Assembly (NCBI GenBank): GCA_049325275.1
Contig: JBMOLU010000069.1
Span: forward strand, 1 to 64,000
Source: CAIQJJ01 sp049325275
Lineage (GTDB): Bacteria > Chloroflexota > Anaerolineae > Anaerolineales > UBA4823
Reading direction: 5' to 3'
DNA length: 64,000 nucleotides
Below the pieces are notes generated by a model. It worked only from the letters and a program-made list of their open reading frames with translations. It was not told the origin of the DNA and searched no databases. Made by a program: the position numbers and the translations under genes. Positions 24,592-31,274 of this stretch are shown piece after piece; within the stretch, counting starts at the first letter, position 1; each line of letters opens with the position of its first letter.

Positions 24592-24762
24592 ATGCAGAGC
24601 AGCCAACCAGTTCCCGCCACGCAAAACGCCCAGAAAAAAACCTACCAGGCTCCGGCCATCATCCATGAGTTGGATTTGGAGACGCGCGCCGGTTCGCCAT
24701 TCGGGGCGCCTGAAGTCGATCCGCTGCTGCCGATGCCGCTACCCGGCGGTGACAGGCCGTAA
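24592..24762 (+). CDS. 56-aa leader-like peptide, candidate RiPP-type precursor
   Basis: A 57-codon frame from ATG 24592 to TAA 24760-24762 with GGAGG seven bases upstream. It encodes an N-terminal Gln/Pro/Ala-rich part, then KKTYQAPAIIHELDLETRAG, then a Pro/Leu/Gly-rich tail (SPFGAPEVDPLLPMPLPGG). The Tyr-x-x-Pro-x-Ile segment followed by an acidic LxLET resembles leader peptides bound by PqqD-type recognition elements, such as lasso-peptide leaders (YxxPxL...T). The Tyr-to-Thr distance is 13 instead of 15, and no Gly sits at the usual place. A PqqD-family gene lies 5.2 kb downstream on the same strand, with three peptidases in the run. There is no Cys, and few Ser or Thr remain in the tail, so lanthionine chemistry is unlikely. 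The function is unproven. Confidence 0.6.
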   Translation: MQSSQPVPATQNAQKKTYQAPAIIHELDLETRAGSPFGAPEVDPLLPMPLPGGDRP

Positions 24763-24819
24763 CAAACTGCGAGGAGCCGTCGCAGCACCGAAGACGGAAA
24801 AGCCCTCTTTCATCATACC

Positions 24820-24912
24820 GAATTGCAGTGGCGGCGCCGAGCCGCCACTGCTTTGCAACGACCTTGCGGAGGGGATAGGGCAAGCCCCCTCCCACGCAAA
24901 GGTCGTTTGGCG
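24820..24912 (+). promoter_or_regulatory. Two strong hairpins between the peptide gene and the C25 protease
   Basis: GCAGTGGCGGC (24823-24833) pairs perfectly with GCCGCCACTGC (24839-24849). A second, larger hairpin joins ACGACCTTGCGGAGGGG (about 24858-24874) to CCCCTCCCACGCAAAGGTCGT (about 24890-24910) with small bulges. A weak TTT follows the first. They could protect or terminate a short peptide mRNA and thereby raise peptide expression over the downstream protease, but this is inference. Confidence 0.6.
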
Positions 24913-24925
24913 TTAAAACGAAACA

Positions 24926-24941
24926 GCCGAATCGATCTGGC
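24926..24941. repeat. 16-nt GAT-NN-ATC hairpin, degenerate member
   Basis: GCCGAATCGATCTGGC has the same length and centre as the hairpin at 23347 (GCCGGATCGATCCGGC). Both are preceded by an A-rich AG and followed by GCGCTG. One pair is mismatched and one is G-T. Confidence 0.5.
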
Positions 24942-24991
24942 GCTGTATGGCCCGAACGGAGAAGGCAAACTATAACCTGGAGGAAATGATG

Positions 24992-27900
24992 ATGCGACGC
25001 ATGACCCGGCTCTTGCTCATCCTGTCGCTTTTGTGTGCCAGCGCGCCAGTATCGGCGGCAAGCCTGCCTGCCAACGAGGGCGCCCTGCAGCCGCTGCGGG
25101 CTGCCGCAATCTCGCTCGTGCAGGCAGACGACGACGGCGTCGTGCTGGCCGTATCGGTCCCCGATTACCAGTTGGCGGAGGCCGACATCGAAGGTGAACG
25201 CTACCAGAGGATCGATGTGCCCGGCGCCGTCACGTCGGCGCGCTCGGGCGCACCCGAACTGCCGGTGATCCGCGCCAGCCTGGGCGTGCCGGCGCAGGCG
25301 CAGGTTTCGGTAGAAATCCTGGAAAGCAGCAGCAAGGCGCTGCCGGCTGCCTACCGGCTGCGCCCGGCGCCCGTCCCGGTCACACCGGAAGACGAGCTGT
25401 CGGCCGGAAGCCTGGCCTACGTTCCCGACCCGCAGGCGTACGCCAGTACAGAAGCTTATCCGCCGAACGTGGCCGAGATCACGGACGAGGGCTGGCTGCG
25501 CGAGCAGCGCGTGGTCGGCCTGGCCGTCTACCCGTTCCAGTACCGGGCCGCCGGCGGCGAACTGATCCACCACGCCCGCATCCTGCTGCGGGTCAATTTC
25601 GAACACCCGGCGACCGGCGCAGCCGCCGTCCCGACGCAGACCAAAACAGAAAGCCCGTTCGAAGCCATCCTGCAAAGCAGCCTGCTCAATTACGAGCAGG
25701 CCGTGCCGTGGCGGGTTGCGCCGGTCGCGCAACAAGGTTCAGCCGCCGCCAGCGGCGCCCGGGCGCTGCCGACGCGCTACAAAATCGTCGTCGCAGAAGA
25801 CGGGCTGTACCGCCTGACCTACAACGATATCGTGCAAGCCGGGATTCCGACGAACGCCCCGGCCCACTGGCGGCTGAGCAACCTGGAGGACACCGTCGCC
25901 GTACACATCACCGGCGAAGGGGATGGCACCTTCGACCCGGGGGACGAGCTGCTCTTCTACGGCGAACGCTTTCGCGGCGACCGCTTCGCGGCGCGCTACC
26001 CCGACGACAGCCTCTACTGGCTGGCAGATAACTGCTTCTACACTTACTGCCCACCCCAAATCGCCACCTACCAGCGCGACGCCGGGCTGCGGGCAGAGAA
26101 GTACACCCGTGAGAACGTCTACTGGCTGGAAATCGAAGACACACCCCAACCGCGCTGGGAGACGTACGACGGAACCCCGGCCGGCGCGCCGATCGCAGCC
26201 TACTTTACCGACACGGTGCGCGCCGAGCAACGCAATTCCTGGTGGGCCTACCACTACACCGAGGAAGACACCTGGTTCTGGGACCGGGTTCAAATCGGCA
26301 CGGCGGTCACGATGACAACGCGCAGTTATGCGGCAAACCTGCCGGATGTCGCCGGCGTCCCCTTCACGGCCACCGTGCGGGGCGACCTGGTCGCCCGGAT
26401 GAGCAATGCATCCGTCAACCCCGATCACCGGGCCGCCTTCTCCCTGAACGACAGCCCGCTTGCCGGCGCCGAAAACGTGACCTGGGACGGCGTCAACCGC
26501 ACGGGCTTCGCGGGAACGCTCGCACAAAGCGCGCTGCTCGAAGGAAACAACCAGCTCAAGCTCACCCTGTACCGGGTATCCCCAAACGTCGAAGACACCT
26601 ACTTCAACTGGTTCGAGGTGGAATACGCACGCCGCTTCCGGGCGCTGGGCGACGAACTGTGGTTCAACGGCGGTGCGGCGGGTGCACGCGGTTTTCGCAC
26701 GGACAATTTCTCGAGCAATCAGCTGTGGGCGCTGGATATCACCCACCCGCTGACGCCCACGCAGATCGCCAACGCCGTCATCGGCGGCGCATCCCCGTAC
26801 ACGATTACCTTCGAAGTCGAGCAGCCGGCCGGGGCGCGCTATTACCTCACGACCGCCGGCAACCTGAAAAGCCCGAAAAGCGTCAGCGCCAGCACGCCGG
26901 CCGATCTGCTGGACGCCGGCAACGGCGCCGACTACATCTTCATCACCCATCACGACTTCATCACCCCCACCCAGGACCTGGCCGATTACCGCGCTGCGCA
27001 GGGGCTGCGCACGAAAGTGGTCGACGTCGCGGACGTGTACGACCTTTTCGGCGGCGGCATCTTCAACCCGGAGGCGATCAAAAACTTCCTGCGCTACGCC
27101 TACCATCACTGGCAAGCACCAGCGCCGCGCTACGTGATGCTGGTGGGCGACGGGCACTGGAACTTCTTCGGCGACGCCCCGGGTACTTACGGCACGCCGC
27201 GGCCGGTTTACCTGCCGCCTTACCTGGTCCTGGCCGACCCCTGGCAGGGAGAAGTGGACAGCAGCAACCTGCTGGCGGCAATCGTCGGCAACGACGCCCT
27301 GCCCGATCTGCTCATCGGCCGCGCCGTGGTCGCCAGCCAGGCGGAAATGCAGGCCATCGCCGACAAGATCAAAGCGTACGAAGCCGCCCCGGCGGCCGCC
27401 TGGCAGCGCAACCTTTCGTTCGTGGCCGAGAACACGCCCGACCCCGCCGGCGATTTCGTCGCCGAGCACGAGGCGATCATCGCCTCGCACCTGCCGGCCG
27501 GCTATGCGATCACGCGTTTGTATCAAAACGACTTCGGGTGCGTCAGCCCGGCCGATGCGGGATGCGCACAGATCAAGAGCGCCATCGCCGGCACGCTGAA
27601 CGTCACCGGTACGCTGATCGTAAGCTTTGCCGGGCACGGATCGTCCAACCGCTGGTCCAACGAAAGCATCTTCACGCTGGCCGGCGTGCCAACACTTAGC
27701 AACGCATCCCAACTACCGATTCTGCTGGACATGACCTGCCTCACAGGCTACTACATCCACCCGCTATACCCGACCTATTTCAGCCTGGCGGCCGAAATGG
27801 TGCGTTCGCCGAACAAGGGCGCCATTGCCACCTTCTCGCCGACCGGCCTGGGCCTGGGTACCGGCCACAGCCTGCTGCACAGCGGCTTTTACGATGCCAT

Positions 27901-29371
27901 CTTCCAGGACGAAGTACGCACGCTGGGTGAAGCAGCCCTGGCGAGCAAGATGAACCTCTACGCCAACAACTACTACTTCGATCTCCTGAACACCTTCACG
28001 TTGTTCGGCGACCCGGCGCTGCGGCTTCCAATCCCGCTGCACCAGCCGGAAGTGAGCGCCCAAAACAGCCAGAAAGACACCCTGCCCGGCGGCGCCGTCC
28101 ACTACGCCCTCACCGTACGCAACACGGGCAGCGTGACCGACACGTTCACGCTGGCCTTGCAAGGCAACGCCTGGCCGGCGCAGTTGAGCGTGGCGGCCGT
28201 CGGCCCGCTGCCGCCCGGCGGACAAAGCGCCGTCAGCGTCAGCGTACAGGCGCCGGCGGGGGCCGTTCACGGCGACAGCGACACGGTGACGGTGCTTGCC
28301 CGCTCGCAGGCCAACCCCAACAAAAGCGATCAGCAGGCCCTGGTCACATCGGTCAAGATCCAGGCCGGGGTCGGCGTCTCTCCCGGCGCGGCTGCGCAAA
28401 GCGGCCTGCCCGGTGACACTCTTGACTACACGCTGCGCATTACCAACAACGGGGAACTCACCGACACCTTCAGCGCGGAAGTCGACAGCGCTTGGGCCGT
28501 CACGCTGGCCCCGGCATCGCCCTTCGGCCCGCTCGCCCCGAATGAGACACTGACGATCACAGCCAGCGTTTCGATTCCGCCGACGGCAGGCAACGGCGAT
28601 GCAAGCACGGCCGCCGTTCGCCTGCGCTCCCGCAACAACCCGGCCGCCGTGGGCACGGCCAACCTGCTGACAAGCGTCTCCATCCCCTCCGACATCATCG
28701 TATTCCCGGCAAGTGACGCCAAAGAAGGGCTTCCCGGCGAGACGATTGCGTACACGCTTCGGATGACCAACACAAGCAGCGTGAGCGATAGTTTTACCGT
28801 CCAGATAGACAGCCCGTGGCCGGCCACGCTGACGCCCGGCTCGCCGGTTGGGCCGCTCGCGCCGGGGGCCGCGCAGGCGCTCACCTTGCGCGTCAGCATT
28901 CCCCTGACGGCGACGAACGGGAGTTTTGCAGTTACCCACCTGGCCTTCCGCTCGCAAAGCAACCCGAACGAACTGGCCTCTGCCCATACCCTGACCGGCG
29001 TTGGCATCCGGCTCGGCGTCGCCGTCTCGCCCGCCACAGCGACGGAAGCGGGCAAAGCCGGCGGCAGCGCGAGCTACGAGCTGACGATCACCAACACCGG
29101 CAACTACACCGACACGTTTACGGTCGCTGCGAACGGCGAATGGCCGCTGACGCTGTCACCGGCAACGGCGCTCGGGCCGCTTCCACCCGGCGGCAGGCGC
29201 AGCCTCACCGTAACCGTCGACATCCCGGCCTCGGCAGGCCTGGGCGACAGCGACGTTGCAACGATCACGGTCCATTCCCAAACCGATGCGGCCGTTTTTG
29301 CCCGCGCCTCGCTGCAAACCCTGGCCGGCGACCCGACGCGGCGTGTCTTTTTACCGCTGGTGATCCGCTAG
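24992..29371 (+). CDS. Secreted C25 (gingipain-type) cysteine peptidase with four C-terminal repeats
   Basis: 1459 aa. GGAGG at 24979-24983 is best placed for the third of three consecutive ATG codons (24992). A signal peptide (RLLLILSLLCASAPVSA) is followed by a C25 propeptide-like region. The C25 catalytic domain covers about residues 620-1020, with the dyad His882 (SFAGHGSSNRWSNE) and Cys916 (LLDMTCLTGYY). The 34-residue spacing and the GHG motif are as in gingipains. Four repeats of about 105 residues follow (from about residue 1020). Each has an N-T-G/S-x-x-x-D-T/S-F-T pattern, a W-P and a G-P-L-x-P-G, as in bacterial Ig-like stalk domains. The protein ends RRVFLPLVIR, a tail I associate with Anaerolineae exported proteins. 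It probably works outside the cell. Its place between a leader-like peptide and an S26/PqqD pair suggests that it may mature a partner. Confidence 0.88.
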   Translation: MRRMTRLLLILSLLCASAPVSAASLPANEGALQPLRAAAISLVQADDDGVVLAVSVPDYQLAEADIEGERYQRIDVPGAVTSARSGAPELPVIRASLGVPAQAQVSVEILESSSKALPAAYRLRPAPVPVTPEDELSAGSLAYVPDPQAYASTEAYPPNVAEITDEGWLREQRVVGLAVYPFQYRAAGGELIHHARILLRVNFEHPATGAAAVPTQTKTESPFEAILQSSLLNYEQAVPWRVAPVAQQGSAAASGARALPTRYKIVVAEDGLYRLTYNDIVQAGIPTNAPAHWRLSNLEDTVAVHITGEGDGTFDPGDELLFYGERFRGDRFAARYPDDSLYWLADNCFYTYCPPQIATYQRDAGLRAEKYTRENVYWLEIEDTPQPRWETYDGTPAGAPIAAYFTDTVRAEQRNSWWAYHYTEEDTWFWDRVQIGTAVTMTTRSYAANLPDVAGVPFTATVRGDLVARMSNASVNPDHRAAFSLNDSPLAGAENVTWDGVNRTGFAGTLAQSALLEGNNQLKLTLYRVSPNVEDTYFNWFEVEYARRFRALGDELWFNGGAAGARGFRTDNFSSNQLWALDITHPLTPTQIANAVIGGASPYTITFEVEQPAGARYYLTTAGNLKSPKSVSASTPADLLDAGNGADYIFITHHDFITPTQDLADYRAAQGLRTKVVDVADVYDLFGGGIFNPEAIKNFLRYAYHHWQAPAPRYVMLVGDGHWNFFGDAPGTYGTPRPVYLPPYLVLADPWQGEVDSSNLLAAIVGNDALPDLLIGRAVVASQAEMQAIADKIKAYEAAPAAAWQRNLSFVAENTPDPAGDFVAEHEAIIASHLPAGYAITRLYQNDFGCVSPADAGCAQIKSAIAGTLNVTGTLIVSFAGHGSSNRWSNESIFTLAGVPTLSNASQLPILLDMTCLTGYYIHPLYPTYFSLAAEMVRSPNKGAIATFSPTGLGLGTGHSLLHSGFYDAIFQDEVRTLGEAALASKMNLYANNYYFDLLNTFTLFGDPALRLPIPLHQPEVSAQNSQKDTLPGGAVHYALTVRNTGSVTDTFTLALQGNAWPAQLSVAAVGPLPPGGQSAVSVSVQAPAGAVHGDSDTVTVLARSQANPNKSDQQALVTSVKIQAGVGVSPGAAAQSGLPGDTLDYTLRITNNGELTDTFSAEVDSAWAVTLAPASPFGPLAPNETLTITASVSIPPTAGNGDASTAAVRLRSRNNPAAVGTANLLTSVSIPSDIIVFPASDAKEGLPGETIAYTLRMTNTSSVSDSFTVQIDSPWPATLTPGSPVGPLAPGAAQALTLRVSIPLTATNGSFAVTHLAFRSQSNPNELASAHTLTGVGIRLGVAVSPATATEAGKAGGSASYELTITNTGNYTDTFTVAANGEWPLTLSPATALGPLPPGGRRSLTVTVDIPASAGLGDSDVATITVHSQTDAAVFARASLQTLAGDPTRRVFLPLVIR

Positions 29372-29389
29372 GCCGCACCAAAACCTGCG

Positions 29390-29932
29390 ATGAGCGCCGC
29401 AAGCCGCGACCATCACCTTCAAGCCGTCGATTTGCTGCTCGGAGAGCCGATCGACGGCATCGTCCGCCTGCGGGTGCAGAGCGGCAGTATGAGGCCGGTT
29501 TTGCAGCCGGGGGATGTGGTGCTCGTCAGGCCCACCGCAGCCGAGGAAGCCAAGACCGGCGACGTTCTCGTCCTGCGCGACGCCGGCGGCTTCCTGACCC
29601 ACCGCCTGATCGGCAAGCGGGCCGGCGTCCTGTACACCAAGGGAGACGCCGCCCGGTGGGTAGACCCACCGGGCGCCCCAGGAAGCGTGTTTGGGCGCGT
29701 GGTCGCCGTCGAACGAAACGGGCAAGTCTGCGCCGATTTCACGCAGGCCGGGTGGAAAAGGCTGTCCGTGCGCCTGGCACGCCTCTCGGCGCTGGAAGGG
29801 CGGCTGCTGGCGCGCCTCATCAAACCGGGCACACCGGTGGGTACATTGCAAAAGTGTATGGCAAGGGCAATTACATTGACTCTGCATGGGGTAGCGCGTT
29901 TGCTACAATCAGGCAGCAGGCCACTTTCTTAG
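29390..29932 (+). CDS. S24/S26-family peptidase (signal peptidase-like, Ser-His type)
   Basis: 180 aa, starting 18 bp after the C25 gene. The peptidase core shows box B 'VQSGSMRPVLQPGDVVLV' with catalytic Ser33. Next comes 'GDVLVLRDAGGFLTHRLIGK' with His71 where bacterial signal peptidase I has Lys, and then 'YTKGDAARWVDPP' (GD...DPP, box E). Ser followed by His 38 residues later is the arrangement of archaeal and ER (SEC11-type) signal peptidases. No N-terminal membrane helix is visible and the Arg/Lys-rich C-terminus is only weakly hydrophobic, so it may be cytoplasmic or peripheral. Small S26-like proteins beside PqqD genes are a known arrangement in peptide-maturation loci. Cleavage of the 56-aa peptide is an attractive but untested role. 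Confidence 0.82.
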   Translation: MSAASRDHHLQAVDLLLGEPIDGIVRLRVQSGSMRPVLQPGDVVLVRPTAAEEAKTGDVLVLRDAGGFLTHRLIGKRAGVLYTKGDAARWVDPPGAPGSVFGRVVAVERNGQVCADFTQAGWKRLSVRLARLSALEGRLLARLIKPGTPVGTLQKCMARAITLTLHGVARLLQSGSRPLS

Positions 29933-29956
29933 AAGCTTTCTGAAAAGTCAGGAACC

Positions 29957-30229
29957 ATGCTTACGTTACACTCTCGCCCTTGCACCGACCCAAAAGTTGT
30001 CAGCCGTCCTATCGAAAGCGAATCCGTCCTGGTTCAGCCACACCTGGGGAAAATCAAAGTCGTCAACGAGGTTGGGGCGCTGATCTGGCAGTTGTGCGAC
30101 GGCCAGCACAGCGTCGAAGAGATCGTCGAGGCCGTCTGCCAACAGTATGGCGTCGAAGCGCAGCAGGCCGAAATCGATGCCTTGCAGTTCTTGAACACAT
30201 TGGCCGAACGTGGTTTAATTGTGTTCTAA
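29957..30229 (+). CDS. PqqD family protein (RiPP recognition element-type)
   Basis: 90 aa, the typical size of free-standing PqqD-like proteins. The N-terminal beta-hairpin region (SVLVQPHLGKIKVVNEVGALIWQLCDG) and the helical part (SVEEIVEAVCQQYGVEAQQAEIDALQFLNTLAERGLI) match the winged-helix PqqD fold. That fold binds leader peptides of ribosomally made, modified peptides and presents them to modifying enzymes. An extended -10-like TTTGCTACAAT (near 29896-29906) lies upstream, inside the end of the S26 gene, and an AGGAA site precedes the ATG. The stop codon TAA is directly followed by a repeat also found at two other stop codons. The only leader-like peptide in reach is the one at 24592. 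Confidence 0.85.
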   Translation: MLTLHSRPCTDPKVVSRPIESESVLVQPHLGKIKVVNEVGALIWQLCDGQHSVEEIVEAVCQQYGVEAQQAEIDALQFLNTLAERGLIVF

Positions 30230-30292
30230 CAGCCTGTTCGAGAAGACGCCGAAGTCTTCATGACAGCCAAAATACAGGCTTCGGAAGTCTTC
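30230..30292. repeat. Stop-codon-associated palindromic repeat, copy 3 (divergent)
   Basis: Directly after the PqqD stop comes CAGCCTGTTCGAGAAGAC followed by CCGAAGTCTT, matching the same strand-relative text after the stops of mrdA and the cyclase gene at 59600. The downstream half differs and repeats GCTTCGGAAGTCTTC just before the next start codon. Confidence 0.6.
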
Positions 30293-30294
30293 AA

Positions 30295-31263
30295 ATGAAA
30301 CTTTCCCATCCCTCAGCCAGGTGGCTGCTTCTCTTTCTCGCCGTTAGCGTTCTTTCCCTGGCGGCGGCCTCACCCCAGCAGACGGACAACGTTACCCTGG
30401 TCAGTTTCGAAGCCGACACCAGCGAAGACCAGATCGACCTGCACTGGGAAACGGCGACCCAGTTGAACGTCGCCGCATTCCGCCTCCAGCGCTGCCTGCC
30501 CAACGGAAACCTGCAACGCTGCGAGAAAGACATGGACGCCAACTACGAGGACATCAGCCCCGATATTTTTCCGAAAGGGGATGGCGTCACGGGCCAGACA
30601 TATGACTGGCCCGATCCCAACATCGAGTTGGGCGTGACCTACTACTACCGCCTGCACGTCATCGACACCGACGGCTCGACGGAAAATCACGGCCCGGTAT
30701 GGGGCACGCCCGGCGCCGAACCGACCGCAGCAACCGGCGCTACGGCAACGCCAACACAGACTCGAACGGCCACCCCAAGCGCGACGACTACCCCAACACC
30801 ATCCGCCACAGCTACACCGACGGCGACGGCGACCGGCCCAACAACAACCCCTACAGCCACACCGACGGCCACACGAACCAACACCGCGCAAGTGGTTAAC
30901 ACGGCCACACCCTCGCACACCGTTGCGGCGCCGATCGTCACGTTTACTCCCGCGCCGACCATCACCCAGACCCCCAGCGAAACCCCCACCCCAAGCGCCA
31001 CCGCCACCGAGACGCTCCCGCCGACGACCACGCTGCTGCCGTTGCCGTCGATCACCATCCTTTGGCCCACCGAAACGCCCAGCGCGACCGCCACGCCAAG
31101 GCGTTTCACCACGGCCACACCCGACCAAACGCACACGCCGACCCCGACGGGCGGGCCGCGTAGCGTGCCGCTGCGAATCAGCTTTTTGGGTGCCGTGATC
31201 GGTGCGCTGTGGCTGCTGTTGGGCGTGTTCCTGTTCGTCTACTTGCGCCGATTGGGGCATTAG
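30295..31263 (+). CDS. Exported protein with a fibronectin-like head, Thr/Pro stalk and C-terminal membrane anchor
   Basis: 322 aa from the ATG at 30295. A longer frame upstream overlaps the PqqD gene and is not used. It has a signal peptide (WLLLFLAVSVLSLAAAS). A globular part of about 120 residues follows, with 'VSFEADTSEDQIDLHWETATQLNVAAFRLQRC' in parts, the start of a fibronectin III-like fold common in choice-of-anchor proteins. A low-complexity stalk of about 120 residues is made almost only of Thr, Pro, Ala and Ser. The C-terminal helix (LGAVIGALWLLLGVFLFVYL) ends RRLGH. The stalk suggests a cell-wall-spanning surface protein, perhaps O-glycosylated. It sits between PqqD and the second C25 protease, with the next start 11 bp away, so it could be a substrate or scaffold for those proteases. 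Confidence 0.7.
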   Translation: MKLSHPSARWLLLFLAVSVLSLAAASPQQTDNVTLVSFEADTSEDQIDLHWETATQLNVAAFRLQRCLPNGNLQRCEKDMDANYEDISPDIFPKGDGVTGQTYDWPDPNIELGVTYYYRLHVIDTDGSTENHGPVWGTPGAEPTAATGATATPTQTRTATPSATTTPTPSATATPTATATGPTTTPTATPTATRTNTAQVVNTATPSHTVAAPIVTFTPAPTITQTPSETPTPSATATETLPPTTTLLPLPSITILWPTETPSATATPRRFTTATPDQTHTPTPTGGPRSVPLRISFLGAVIGALWLLLGVFLFVYLRRLGH

Positions 31264-31274
31264 CCTTACGCCCA

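Noticed and set aside
25739..27712. A 657-codon open frame on the minus strand opposite the large C25 protease
   Set aside because: It mirrors the codon structure of the plus-strand gene, has no recognisable motif or ribosome site, and GC-rich third positions open such shadow frames.
24592..30229. Classical lasso-peptide cluster
   Set aside because: The leader resembles lasso leaders, but no B-type transglutaminase-like protease or asparagine-synthetase-like cyclase is present and the Tyr-Thr spacing is wrong.
29980..30294. N-terminal extension of the Thr/Pro-stalk protein from 29980
   Set aside because: It runs through the PqqD gene in another frame; the ATG at 30295 starts a proper signal peptide.
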